DNA from: Scalesia atractyloides | Lineage: Eukaryota > Streptophyta > Magnoliopsida > Asterales > Asteraceae | Assembly: GCA_947069175.1 (NCBI GenBank) | Contig: CAMTDV010000007.1 | Coordinates: 52,962,083-53,026,082, forward strand | DNA length: 64,000 nucleotides | Direction: 5' to 3' | Shown here: piece by piece, positions 35,299 through 48,281 of the stretch | How positions within the stretch are numbered: the stretch's first letter is position 1 | How the letters are laid out: every line of letters starts with the position of its first letter | Made by a program: the position numbers and the translations under genes | Notes under the pieces: generated by a model | What the model was told of the DNA's origin: nothing | Databases searched by the model: none | The model's input: the letters and a program-made list of their open reading frames with translations, nothing else

Positions 35299-37857
35299 AA
35301 GAGAGAGAGAGAGGTGTATTGTAAAATATCCATTGACGTACGATGCGTACGATTAGTATATAACATGCTGATTGAGTGATATAACATGCGGATTTTGTAC
35401 AATTTGGCTTCCGAGTTTGTGAAGTCCGAGTTTATGAACATGTCTTGAGTTTGTGAAGTCCTGGTTTGATAAATATAACATGTGGGTTTTGATAAATATA
35501 ACATGTGGGTATTGATAAATATAACATGCGGATTTTGTAATTTTTTGGCTACCGAGTTTGTGAAGTCCGAGTTTATGACATGTCCGAGTTGGTGAAGTCC
35601 GGGTTTGATAAATATAACATGCGGTTTTTCGTCTTTTGCGTTTATAACGTGCGAATGCTAATTGCGTACGCATCGTACGTAAAGGCCAATTGTACGTTAA
35701 CTGACCCCTATATATATAGGGTTAGGTTCATTAGTAAACAACCCTCTTGATTGTGAACACTAGTGAACTAATCCTAGCCCTTGATTATCAATACACAAGT
35801 GTAAATCAATGGCCAGGATTTGATGATGAAAATACACTAGTATTTTACGATTTGAAGATGTAAATCAATGGTCAGGATTTGTTCACTTAGTTCACAAATA
35901 CATTTGTGTTCACTCTAGAACCCCATCCTATATATACACACCAGTGCATATTCCAAAAAAAAAAATTAAAAGCTTGGATCATAAGGGTTGCAAAACCAGG
36001 CTGAACCATTAAGCAGTCAAAACCAAACTATATGAGTCAAACCAGCCGAACTGCCCAACTTGCTTCAGTTCAGTCAGTATCAACAACTTATGCACACCAC
36101 CAGTTCTAGCACTTTTTTTTCCAAATGCTCATTTTTAAAACAAAAACTATGATTTTTCACTACTTCATAAACACTACTGATCTGCTGACAGTTTTTTTTT
36201 TTGTCTGTCTGTGTGTGTGTAACTGTGTGTGTGTGTGAGAGAGAGAGAGGACCTGTTGTATGTAAGAGTGAGACGATCAAGCATGTCACCAGCGTTTCTG
36301 CTGGAGCTGTCCATGGCAGACATCCGAGCTCCTTGTTCACTGCATGCATTCTCCAATACCGCATTGAACATTACCTGATCAAATCAAAAGACAGTGCAAA
36401 AATCTGTTATAAAATTTAATTAATGAAAACATACACAGGTTTAAAATACATAATAATAATAAGAAGAAGTCGCTTATAGACGGTAACAAAACGTCTTTAA
36501 CAGAAGAACATGAACCTTAAATCTGCTACAAAGATTCAACAAAAACATATATATACCTCCATCTAGAAGCACTAACGCCATTATTTAAAAAAATGATGTA
36601 GCCTTATCATTTTCAAGGAAGTTTCCAAATTAGATTTATCAATTCGCCTAATCTGTGTCTTTTCTTATAAACTAACTTCGATATGGTTTAATATATTCCC
36701 TTGTTGACTTGTTTCGTCATTTATTGAAACATGTACTGTATAAAATTTGGTTACTGGATATAATAATACTTTTTATCACACAATATGATTTAGAATGCTG
36801 TAGGTGTTTTATTTAAAAGCTTTAAGCAAATGACAAAATTTTCAATCTGCTCAATTCGCCTATTTGCTTTTATTAACTAGTTTTCTTATGTATTTTATCT
36901 GTTAGAACAATCATCAATATCAGATAAGTATACAGCCGCAATTACCACCTCTGATTTTTGAGAAAAAGGTGCTTCATGCTGTTTGAACATATAGCACAAT
37001 CTTACCAAACGAACAAAATATCCATTAAGTTATTAACTTGTAAGGGCTTACACAAGAAAACTGGAATTCAGCAAGATTCTGGAGAACTTCTGACTTGATT
37101 TCACCGCCTTCAATTTCATAAGAATCTAGGTCACCAATCTTTCCCCCAGCCTCAGATTCTCTTTCCACAATCTTCAAAAAACCACATCCAACAATAAGCA
37201 TGTCATGGCAATGCAGTAATTATACACATTATTTACCTCAGGAGACAACACAGTTGCGGTTGTAGGCAGAAATGAGACAACCGATTGAAACTTGTTGAAT
37301 ACTATCCTCAATGCATCAAACTCCACATTCTTCAAGATGTCATCTGCAAGTACAGATACCTGCAAACGAGTGAACAGCATTTATTTGTTGCATAGTGTTA
37401 GCGATTTAATCAGAATTAGACGAATAATGAATTGATGTTAGTTATAATTATAATATATTAATATTACATTATTTAGTACAAAACAATCACTATAATGCTA
37501 TATCTTCATTTGATTGTCAAAAGTATATTCTAATCAACAATAAATTAAACAAACATGCTAATGGTACAATAATATTAGTAACTAAAAAAAAAAGATCTGG
37601 TATATATTAATATAATATATGAAAAGAAAATCAAACAGATTACTGTGCACAAGCTTACCTGGGTGTAGTTCAGAAAATTCTTTTGCAACTCGGTCATGAT
37701 CAACTCAATGTCTTTCTTTGAGTCACGGATCAATTGGGCCTTTCCTTTTTCTCCCAAAATCACATACTTGCATTCAGTGTCGGGACCTGCTAATAATAAT
37801 AACAATAATAACAATAATAACAATAATACATAATAATAATAATAATACAATAATAAC

Positions 37858-37890
<33 letters not shown>

Positions 37891-40006
37891 GTAATAATAA
37901 TAAAAAATTAAAAAAGGTATATTCTGGGATCTGATGATACTACGAGTTAAATCCGCTGAAAATGTTTCTTATGTATCATACCAGAGTTGATCTTGTGAAG
38001 AGCCCTGCTTATCTTAACTGAAGTAGAGTTGATACCACCACAAAGACCTTTGTCAGAAGAGATAGTGACAATGACATTCTTCTTCACATTCACACCTAGT
38101 AAAACAATATAATATAAGAATTTTCACAAAATATATGATAATCTCGTTACGAAGAAAATAGATCTTTAATTTAGTTTCATGCTACTTCAATCATGCCTTA
38201 GATGTATATATTTCATTTTGAGTAACACCTAGACCTATGTAATCAAGACCGCAGACGCAACGCAGCAATAACGCCTAACGTTTACCAAGGTGCACAAGCA
38301 TGAAAGAACTTAAAAAATGCCAAAAAAAAACTAGTTTAAAACATCTAAATAAAGCCTAAAACCAGCCTATAACGTGTCTAAAACAGCTGAAAATGGCCTG
38401 TTTACACTGTGCTCCTTCATTGTCTCGAGCCCTTACTTTTTAAACGCTTGCGTCTAGGAGACAAACTCACCCTTTTGCCCTTCAACTACCTAAACCTAGA
38501 CTTAAATTTTTAATTAAAAATCATATCCCAATTTAACAAAATTTCCATATAGACACTGTTCCATTCCAATATTACTTATTTGACCTCTATTAATTACTGC
38601 AAGATATCAAACACGTTGGCTTGGAATATAGGACTCCTATATTTGTATTTGTTGAGGGACATTTCAGATATTTCAAATGACCACACTCTTCCATTAGGTT
38701 ACGCATACATACTCAAGCATTAAAGTTGTTTCAGGACAGATGAAGTAGCTAATAATCCAGTAGCAAAACAACTAAAACTTCTAAGATAATCTTGAAAGTC
38801 ATCTAATACATTGATTGCTTTCTAAAAATCAACCATCGGTAGACTTGAAAAATAATTAAAAAATAAAACAAATATAATAATTTACAGAAACATACTTGGG
38901 GTGTCGCCAAGAAGAGCAGTAAATGGCTGCCATAGTCCACGAGAATTCTCAGCTCTAACTTGAATTGCTCTCAGCTTTGAAGCTGCAACCATCTTCATGG
39001 CCTTTGTAATCTTCTGAATATTTCTGACACTCTTCATACGGTTTCTTACTGTCCAAATTATATTCAACACCATGAACACTCAAGATAAAAAAATGAATTT
39101 TGGCTAGAAGATGATAAATATCATAAACTCTTTAAAAAAATGACAATGAACAATCAACATTAACATAAACAAAATGGTATAATGTCATTACCAATTTGGG
39201 TTGAAATGGAGCGAACCCCAAGGCCCACCTGCTCCCTGCAAACATGTAATAACCATTAACTAAACACTTTAATCTCTGCCGTAAAACTCAAAGTTGCTCA
39301 GCGTTGTATCTCCATAACATATACCATTGGTCAAACCTACAACTTTCCTAGCAATGAAACAAGACCACACTCAAAAGAAGTTAGATCCTAGCATAGAGAA
39401 ACAAATAGCATTAACAGTATTTGTATATATGTATTATATATGAGAGCTTCCACTGCCTTAAATGTGCCTAATTAACTTTATATGTTGAATCTTAATCACG
39501 TGAACTTATGTGACATTTCCACTGCTACTACCTAATTTCAACATATAAATTCTTACAAATTCGAGGAAAAGGTGGAAGATAGTTAATAAAATCATTAAAA
39601 TGTTACAAATACGGTTTTCAAATCATATATATCATATGTTTGACTTAACGATCCATTCCATTTACATCCACGAATAGTGTAAGAAAAAAAAATCACCAAA
39701 TACACAAACATAAAACGATATAACCTAACGTAAGTTCAAAATGAATATCAACATCAATGGGAGAAACAGTTATGTAACGAACAGCAAAAAGAAACCCTAA
39801 AAAGCTCATAAATCAAATTAATTACAATCGAGACCATAGAGATGAACAAATACAGATTAAAACACATAGTATATGAGAGATCGAGAAATGAAGATAAGAT
39901 CATACTCAGCGGGAGCAAGAGTGGATCGAATCGCATTGATAGGGTTTGGAGAGGAAACAAGAGGTGCAAAACGCCTCCCTTCTCTTCTCAGTGCAGCCAT
40001 CGCCAT
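34779..40006 (-). CDS. ATPC: mitochondrial ATP synthase subunit gamma, copy A, 9 exons, 324 aa
   Basis: The central rotor-shaft subunit of mitochondrial F1-ATP synthase, which couples rotation to ATP synthesis in the matrix. Exons (minus): 40006-39906, 39235-39192, 39048-38896, 38095-37982, 37786-37659, 37359-37237, 37171-37052, 36374-36253, 34848-34779. They sum to 975 nt, all in phase. The first about 40 residues (AMAALRREGRRFAPLV, then Ser/Arg/Pro-rich) read as a mitochondrial presequence. The N-terminal helix RNRMKSVRNIQKITKAMKMV, DKGLCGGIN and the C-terminal helix (FNAVLENACSEQGARMSAMD, RLTLTYNRTRQASITTELIE) are family signatures. The chloroplast gamma has an extra regulatory Cys segment and it is absent here. 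Length matches plant mitochondrial gamma (about 325 aa). No break is seen. The last intron carries several MITE-like inserts. The ATG chosen is the first of two in-frame starts (MAM). Confidence 0.96.
35255..35312. repeat. (TA)n(GA)n microsatellite
   Basis: TATATA tracts are followed by GAGAGAGA, in the last intron of ATPC copy A. Confidence 0.85.
35330..35702. mobile_element. TIR element with ATAACATGYGG minisatellite
   Basis: Ends TTGACGTACGATGCGTACGA and GCGTACGCATCGTACGTAAA are imperfect inverted repeats. Inside are at least six TATAACATGYKG units and three CGAGTTTRTGAAGTCC units. It lies in the last intron of ATPC copy A. It appears to be a non-autonomous DNA element. Confidence 0.6.
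35709..35940. mobile_element. MITE with TATATATAGG termini
   Basis: The start TATATATAGGGTTAGGTTC and end GAACCCCATCCTATATATA are inverted. The interior has a duplicated AAATCAATGGYCAGGATTTG (35816 and 35866). Confidence 0.65.
36204..36250. repeat. (GT)n(GA)n microsatellite beside exon
   Basis: TGTGTGTG then GAGAGAGA lie immediately at the donor side of ATPC copy A exon 36253-36374. A shorter counterpart lies at 43449-43470 in copy B, so it predates the duplication. Confidence 0.85.
37789..37906. repeat. (AAT/AAC)n microsatellite
   Basis: AATAAT/AACAAT trinucleotide units over about 115 bp, at the acceptor side of ATPC exon 37659-37786. They are absent from copy B. Confidence 0.92.
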
Positions 40007-41740
40007 CGGAAATTAGGGTAGTTTTGTATGAATTTGCCACAGATCGATGGATTTGATGAAATTAGGGTTCCGAAAGCGTTGAAGGTGTGTGTGTTGTTGA
40101 TAATCGCAGCGAACGTGGTGGTGATCCGATGTTCGGATGAAATGAACTGGATTCGATTCTCAAGGCCTGTAGGCCCAGCTTGGATGTGGGCTTATAGCAG
40201 CCCAGTTAGTGATTATTAGGGTCCATCTCGTGAATAAACTACACTTACAATTGCAAATGGTAAATAAACTTTTACTTTTACCCGCTGAAACCCGGTAATC
40301 AGCTCACCAACCCTATTTGAATCCATCGGAACCCGCATCCATTGACGTCGGTGTTTCCGTGAACCTGGCCCTTTGCACGTCCTTACAACCTCAACATGCA
40401 GCTATTATCTTATTCATCATCTTACTCCGCTTAAATAATTGAAGGGAGGTGACGCTGTAGCTGCAATATTTGCGATACCCTAGTGGGGTTACCCGAAGAT
40501 GCCCCGTCCACCCTAAGCATTTTTTCTTAAAGAAAAGCAAATGCTAAACAAAGCAAAGATGGTTCGATGGTGAACAAAATTGTGTTTACATGTCTTGATT
40601 TGGTGGGCTTTGGTTGTTTGTAATTTGGTTTTGTATACTTATATAGTGCTTATTATTTTACTTGGAATGAAATTAAACACAAATATATGGACAACTATGT
40701 ATCTTTTTATGCATAACCCTTTTTAAATAATAAACAATAATGTTTTAGTTAAGTAATAAAACACTTATGTTTCATGAATGATAACTTTTTTTAAATCGTT
40801 CTTTATTAAAATTAAAAAGATAGATCACATATTTGTATGCGAGAAAAGCACCATGTAAGCTATTTATCAAAGATTGGAAGTTATATATTTGCCCGTGTCA
40901 TTTATTATATGTAAGTTATTTATCAAAGATTGAGTTTAATTTTAATGTTATTTTTATTGTTATGCTTGTCTAATATAGAGGTTTCTAACCTAGTATATAT
41001 ATATATAAATATATCTAGAATAGATCATTATAAATTAGGCTAAAACATTTTGTTAGCACTATAAATATGTCAGGGCTGCCAATTGCATCTTCACCTCCAA
41101 AAATCCAGCAAAATACATTGTAAAATACCTCATTCTCTTTGTAGCTAATAAAGTTTATTTTTGTTAAATTACAATCGTGCATCAGTTGCGACAATCGCTG
41201 ATCATTGCTTCAAATCAAAGCTTACTAGGATCAAATCTAAGGTCGCATGTGAGTCAAAATGTTACAATGAGCTCAAACTTATATTAAAGCTCATCTACTC
41301 AACGAGTTCGATTTTGTGTTTTACATATTGAGATTGTAATAGACTCACTAGTCTACTATCCATATAATTCATGTGGCATACATTTACGATTTTGTTTTCT
41401 ATGCATGGGATATAACAACCTTCATTCTAGTTGGTTGACTAACACTCTGACAATTAACACATACACCCTTCCGTTATTTCTTAAGTACAATCAATTAACA
41501 AATAATTTTAAAACAATTAATCAAATAACTCCCTTCACAAATAATATATATCATGGTAGACATAAAGTTATAATAATAGATATCATTTACGATAATCATG
41601 CGTGTGTATGAAAAGGTAAATAATTATCATGTACTGAATGGATCAATGTTGAGTAAAACTTGAAAGAGTCAACCTTCGCCTCCAGCCCTTTTTATGTTGA
41701 CCGAGCTAAACCAAGCCCAAACAACTTAACTTGTTAGAGC
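40007..41740. other. ATPC copy A promoter side and intergenic
   Basis: 40007-40170 is closely similar to 47107-47260, so the tandem duplication includes the 5' flank (shared GCGTTGAAGGTGTGTGT and TGATAATCGCAGCGAACG). Beyond this no gene is seen. Confidence 0.55.
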
Positions 41741-41749
41741 ATTCACATT

Positions 41750-42294
41750 AAAGATGTACAAAAAACCCGTACTTGTAACCGGACCCGGTACCCGGTTATT
41801 CTATACCTGAAACCGGAAACGACCCTACCCGTAGGGTATAGATAGGGTATGCATTTTGATCTCAATACCCGGAACCGGAACTGATCATACCCGAAATCAG
41901 ACAAGAACTGATTATACCCGGCTATACCTGATATATGATTATAATATCTTTCTTTTAAATTTATGTTAGTGCATTTATTTTAGTTTTCTTACATCTTACA
42001 GTGTATATCTAATACTAATAAACAAAAATACGGGAATATAGGGTAATTAAAACGCAATTAAAGTATTAAAAAATCCGAAAATATAGAACTACAGAATTCG
42101 GAAATAGGGTATAAAAACCCAAAAATAGGATATTTTATTACCCGTTTATTAAGAACCGGAACCGGCACATAGAGTATGGTTTTTTGGTCAAATAACCGGA
42201 ACCGAAACCGAACCTCCAACCCTTAAAACGGGAAACCGAATTCGATTCCATAACCGGAACCGGTTATTAAAAATACCCGGTTTGTGCACCTCTA
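41750..42294. mobile_element. CCGG-rich TIR element, copy 2 (545 bp)
   Basis: Ends are AAAGATGTACAAAAAACCCG and CCCGGTTTGTGCACCTCTA, with a 9-bp duplication having one mismatch (ATTCACATT 41741-41749, ATTCACATC 42295-42303). The interior is made of ACCCGGAACCGG-type units. Same family as 23690-24012. Confidence 0.8.
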
Positions 42295-42303
42295 ATTCAC
42301 ATC

Positions 42304-43150
42304 CCTTCCATCAAATTCTATAATATTCACACCACCCCCGCGTATGTTGTGGAGGTTGGCGTTGTGGGTAGGGCTTGAGGATTTCCATCGGCGTGTGGGT
42401 GAGGTGAGTGGAGGCTCTTGATTGGTGGTGTAGTTTAGGTTTGTTTTAATTGATTGATGTTTTTTTCATTTTTTTATTCTCTTCCAAGCCACTTTCCTAC
42501 CCCGTGTTTTTTTCTCCACGCCACCATACTGATGTGGTTGCCATGTGTTGCTCCACGCCCTCCCTTCAAGCCCCTCCATACCGTGTGATCTCAAAATATA
42601 TTACAAAAATATAAAAGATGAAGAGTATCATCTCAAATACACATATAAACAGTAACATTTTTCCTCTCTTAGCTTCTCAACCACTCTTTATATAAAGGGT
42701 AACTTATCTATAAAATTTTCTCCCTTAATAACAAGTAAATTTTCAAGCTAAGGTGTAGTAAAAAGCTATATATTTAAACCATTCAAAATAAAATATTCTA
42801 GTGCAAAATGTGCTATACATTTTGAAGAAGGCTGACAACCAAAAAAAAAATCAATAACTTGTTACCCAGAAAACAGTGAAACAAAAGTAAATTCCTCTTT
42901 ATAAAAAAAAAGTTCAAAAATCTTAGATATTGCAAGTATTCTATTTTTATACTTCATTTAAATTAGCACGTTCACCATATCTCACGTTTATTGATCTTAT
43001 AACTTTTTCACTTTTTCATCATATTCTTTCACCACTTTGTTAAATAGCTTGAAAATTAAAGTTAACAATTTGTCTCGTCTTTCCAAAAAAGATGGTTTTA
43101 TTTCGTGATCATCGGACAACTCTTGCCAAAATAACAGAAAATCACAACAA
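42304..43150. other. intergenic downstream of ATPC copy B
   Basis: 42340-42600 is GC-richer with GTGGTGTGGAGG-like and CCACGCC short motifs. There is no ORF of note. The 3'UTR of copy B probably begins near 43150 and runs leftward. Confidence 0.5.
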
Positions 43151-46100
43151 TTAACCCTCCAACGCAGATGCTCCAGAAATAATCTCAATAAGCTCAGTTG
43201 TGATGGATGCTTGACGGGTCCTGTCATGCAAGTGAAGCAAAGCATATATAACAACATATAGAACAATAACAACTTTAAAGATTTATTCCATCATCATTTT
43301 TAGTTAAACGGTTTAAAAAAACAGCAAACCAAACGGACCAGGTTGGGTAGTTTTAAACCGAATTATTTTTTTCTTTCAAAAGTGTTATTTTGAATAGATA
43401 CATAAAAAAATATTCCAAACACAAACACTATTGATTTGTTCAAAGTATGTGTGTGTGTGAGAGCGAGGGGGACCTGTTGTATGTAAGGGTGAGACGATCA
43501 AGCATGTCACCCGCATTTCTGCTGGAGCTGTCCATGGCAGACATCCGAGCTCCTTGTTCACTGCATGCATTCTCCAAAACCGCATTGAACATTACCTGAT
43601 CAAATCAAATGATAGCGAGTGACAATAATCTGATTATTAGTATAATGAAAAAAATTACACATTAACATAATTAAGTTGCTAGTAGATGGTAAACAAAACA
43701 TCTTTAACAGACAAACATGAACATTAAAAATCTTCTACAAAGCATCAACAAGACAACATCCAACTATAAGCATGTAATGGCAAAGCAGTAATAATTAAAA
43801 ATTATCCATTAGAGAAAAGTGCCCGGATAGTCCCTATGGTTTGTCCATTTTTCACCTTTAGTCCCTAACCTTTCTAAAATTACACCTACAGTCCCCAACT
43901 TTTTCAACCTTTTCACCTAACACCAAAAGCTAACCCCCATCCACACCAGGGACTATCCGGGAACAAAATTGAAGAAGTTGGGGACTATAGATGTAATTTT
44001 AGAAAGTTAGGGACTAAAGGTGAAAAATGGGCAAACTACCGGGACTATCCGGGCATTTTTCTAATTATCCATTAAGTTTCTATATTTGAGGATGCTTACG
44101 CAAGAAAACTGGAATTCAGCAAGATTCTGAAGAACTTCTGATTTGGTTTCACCGCCTTCAATTTCATAAGAATCTAGGTCACCAATCTTTCCCCCAGCTT
44201 CAGATTCTCTTTCAACAATCTACAAAACTCACATCGAACTGTAAGCACGTAATGGCAAAACAGTAATAACTTAAAACACATTATTTACCTCAGGAGACAG
44301 CACAGTTGCAGTTGTAGGCAGAAATGAGACAACAGATTGAAACTTGTTGAATACTATCCTCAATGCATCAAATTCCACATTCTTCAAGATGTCATCTGCA
44401 AGAACAGATACCTGCCAAAGAGTTATGGTGTTTGCAATTTAATCAAAAATAAAAGAATAATAAATTGATGTTAAGTGGTTATGTAACAAACAATCACTTT
44501 ATTATTCCATGATTGTCAAGAACATATTATAATTGAACGAACATGCTTTTGGTACAATGATACTAATTAATATATACATATATGTAACACAAAGAAGTGA
44601 GGAACCGGGGAACAGTGCATTTAACATGTTAAATATATCATAAAAATTCCTTTCAAAATGCTAAAAATTATTTTTTTCGAAGCTTTTGCATATAAAGATG
44701 TGTAGAAGCTATTCCCATAAAAAATCATTTTTGTAATTTTTTTTTACCCTTTTTAACTGTTTTTAAGCATTTTTTTAGTTTTTGATTTTTTTTATTAAAA
44801 AAGCTTATACATGTATTTATATGCAAAAGCTCTGAATTCTTTTTATTGAAAAAAATAAATTTTCAACATGTTGAATTGAATTTTAATGATATATTTAACA
44901 TGTTAGATGCACTATTCCCCGGTTTCCCACTTGTTTAGTGTTCCCCGTTGAACCCAACCCTATATATATATATATACATATATAGTACATAAAAAAAATT
45001 AAACAGGCTACTTTGCACCAGTCTACCTGAGTGTAGTTCAAGAAATTCTTTTGCAACTCGGTCATAATCAACTCAATGTCTTTCTTAGAGTCACGGATCA
45101 GTTGGGCCTTTCCCTTTTCTCCCAAAATCACATATTTACATTCAGTGTCCGGACCTGCATAGAATAAGAAAATGAGAAAAGCATAGCCTGACACATCCGT
45201 GGTACCACAAGTGAAGTCCACTGAGAAGTTTCTTTTACGTATTCATACCAGAGTTGATCTTGTGAAGAGCCCTGCTTATCTTCACTGAAGTAGAATTAAT
45301 ACCACCACAAAGACCCTTGTCTGATGAGATAGTGACAATGACATTCTTCTTCACATTCACACCTAGCACAACAACATGATATAAAAGTTGAGGCAAGTAA
45401 TTAAGAATAAAAGATAATGAAAGAAATAATGATTTACAGTAACATACTTGGAGTGTCGCCAAGAAGAGCAGTAAATGGCTGCCAAAGCCCGCGAGAATTC
45501 TCAGCTCTAACTTGAATTGCTCTCAGCTTTGAAGCTGCAACCATCTTCATGGCCTTTGTGATCTTCTGAATGTTTCTAACACTCTTCATACGGTTTCTTA
45601 CTGTCCAAATAAAATTTAAAAACATTAACACTTGAGAAGAGAAGTACAATGACAAGAAGATGAGCGTTAGCATAAACAAAACAGTATAATGTCATACCAA
45701 CTTGAGTCGAAATGGAGCGAACCCCAAGGCCCACCTGCACCCTGCAAGCACATATAATAACCATTAATTAAACACTACTGTTGTGAAAATTTTCGGAGTC
45801 AACAATTGGTGTGTTTCAAAGAAAAACTACATTAATGAAGCTAAAAGTTAAATAAAATATACTAGAATAGTTGATCGGGAAATAAACTAACACTGATCGT
45901 TGTATACATTATACAATTGTAACAACATTACCACAAAATTTACATAGTAACATACAGTTCAATAATACACTACAAATCCCCACATTGCTACAATTTCTCC
46001 AACTTAGCAATGACATTACTGCAGTCAACAACTCCCCCATAAAAAAGCTAATGATTGTTTAACTGCCAGTCAAAGTTATAACTGTATGTCACTTGTCACA

Positions 46101-47106
46101 ATATATGACACGAACTAGCAGATAAAGATATATGTGCCACTGTGTATTTTCTACTTTTGCTTGTTTATACTTTTTAAACACTGAAAATGAGTACTGGAAA
46201 AATATAAAAAAATAACCAAAACATCTTAAATTTTGTTTTGATTACAAAATATAACTTTCCAGGTAAAAAATATAAAAAAATGTTTATCAAAATACAAGAT
46301 GTCTATCCGTTTTTGTTCAACTATTTCACTTTTGCTTGTTTTGGCCTTTAAGATACAATTCAAGTCTGAATACAGCACCATGAAGTTTATATATTGAGGA
46401 AACCTAATAATAGACTTTCGGTTAATTCATGCTGTGGAAGATTATTGATGCAAAACGAAGTTGCATAATCATGTAGTAACATTTATATATCCATAAAATA
46501 TTGTTCAAGAATCTAAAACAAAACAAAACCACACTTAAAAGAAGTTCCCTCCTAGCACAGCTAACCAAATAGCACTAACATGATTGGCATATATATATGA
46601 AAGATTCAAGTATTCAACTGCCTTAATGTGTAATTAAATTTTTGTTGAGTCTTAATAAACTAAACTCATGTGAAACTATCCCCTGGTAGTATGACTTCCA
46701 ACATCAAAATTCTTATTAATTTGAGAAAAAACTGGAAATAAGTAATAAAATCATGCCAATGCTACAAATACAGTCGTCAAATTCATTTACAAAAACACAC
46801 CACTCATATCAGTTATATCATATGTTTGAGTTGAAGATCCATAAAAATAACAGAAAAATTAATCATCAATCAGGCAAACAGTTTTACAGAGGATCAGCAT
46901 AAATAAACACAAACAAAAAACTAACAAATCAAAGTATACAAATGAACAGTTACAGATTCAAAAGATGAGTATATACGAGATCTAGAAATGAAGATGAAAT
47001 CATACTCAGCGGGAGCAAGAGTGGATCGGATCGCATGGATAGGATTTGGAGAGGAAACAAGAGGTGCGAAACGCCTGCCTTCTCTTCTGAGTGCAGCCAT
47101 CGCCAT
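43151..47106 (-). CDS. ATPC: mitochondrial ATP synthase subunit gamma, copy B, 9 exons, 324 aa
   Basis: Tandem paralog of the gene at 34779-40006, in the same orientation about 3.1 kb apart. Exons (minus): 47106-47006, 45741-45698, 45600-45448, 45362-45249, 45154-45027, 44411-44289, 44219-44100, 43595-43474, 43220-43151. Each exon length equals that of copy A (101, 44, 153, 114, 128, 123, 120, 122, 70). The protein differs at only a few places, for example NPIHAI against NPINAI in the presequence, EVQVG against EEQVG, and GGETKS against GGEIKS. It has the same N- and C-terminal helix signatures. The open frame and splice sites are intact, so both copies are likely expressed F1 rotor subunits. 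Introns have diverged far more than exons. A MITE (43812-44062) was inserted in this copy only. Confidence 0.96.
43812..44062. mobile_element. MITE with long inverted repeats (251 bp)
   Basis: Ends GAGAAAAGTGCCCGGATAGTCC and GGGACTATCCGGGCATTTTTCT continue as about 110-bp inverted repeats (CTTTAGTCCCTAACCTTTCT against AGAAAGTTAGGGACTAAAG). It is flanked by the direct repeat AATTATCCATTA (43800-43811, 44063-44074). It lies in an intron of ATPC copy B and is absent from copy A, so it was inserted after the duplication. Confidence 0.88.
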
Positions 47107-47367
47107 TGGAGCTCGGTTGTTTTGTCAGAATTTGGCACAGACGGATTGATTTGATGAAATTAGGGTTCCGAAAGCGTTGAAGGTGTGTGTTGTTGATAAT
47201 CGCAGCGAACGCGGTGGGTGGTCCGATGCTCGGATGAAAAGAACTTGGATCCGATTCTTGAGGCCTACCTTGCATGTGAGCCTGCCAATTTAGCCCAGTT
47301 AGTGATTATCATGTGTTTTTAAGGCCCATCTCGTAATGACTGTGTCATTTGAGTGGAAACTTAACCT

Positions 47368-48272
47368 AGAGGAGCACAAAAAACCTGGAATCAGAACCGG
47401 GTATTAAAAAATCCGGTTTTTTCGTATCCAGAACCGTACCTGACCCTATCCAATCGGGTACGCATAAGGTATAGATTTCTATGTAAAAGACCGTACCCGG
47501 AACCGGACCTGATTTATACCCATTTGTACTCGGGTTTTTTAATACCCGGAACCGGTTTGTACCTGTACCCGGTTTTTTTTATACCCGGAACCGGGTTTTC
47601 CGAATACCCGAATACATGTTCATGTTAATTCGTACATGTTTTTATTTTTATAGTTTAATAATGAAACATTGTGGTTTTTACTTATCATATTAATTTGTTT
47701 TAGCCGATCTTAGTTTATTTATGTAATAGATTTCACTAAATGTTTCATTTTAAAAGCATGCTTTGTTTGCAACAGAAATAAAAGTAAGCCATCTTAGAAG
47801 CAAGCTTTGTTTGCAACATAAAATAAAAGCTATCAGATTCAGAAGAGTTTGAATATGAATTGCTAGATCTTAAGAGACCAAGAAACAAATAACTGGTAAT
47901 AGGGTGGTGTATAAGCGCATTATCCATCAAGAAAAGCGTTGTATGAACATGCCAAACCGTTTTTTAGTACTTGTACCAAGTTTTTTTCAATACGCGAAAT
48001 ACCCGGTTTTTTAAGAACCGTTTCCATACCCGATGTGAAACCGGGTATACTAGGTATGGGTTTTTATGTTAGGAACCAGAACCGATTCTTTCAACATCCG
48101 GTATAAGTGATAACCGACCATACCCGGAACCGGGTATTCAAAAAACCCGGTTTTTTATGCTAGGAACCGGAACTGGTTCTTTCAATACCCGGTATATGTG
48201 ATACCCGACTATACCCGAACCGGTTCCATAACCGGAACTGAGTATTGAAAAAACCTGGTTTGTGCACTTCTA
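47368..48272. mobile_element. CCGG-rich TIR element, copy 3 (905 bp)
   Basis: A perfect 9-bp duplication ACTTAACCT (47359-47367, 48273-48281). Ends are AGAGGAGCACAAAAAACC and GGTTTGTGCACTTCTA. Arms of GGTACCCGG/AACCGG units flank a non-repetitive core (47620-47960) containing two copies of AAGCATGCTTTGTTTGCAAC-like sequence. Confidence 0.85.
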
Positions 48273-48281
48273 ACTTAACCT

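Noticed and set aside
37575..37859. Tyr/Leu-rich extension of an ATP synthase gamma exon
   Set aside because: It is translation of the AAT/AAC microsatellite beyond the splice acceptor.
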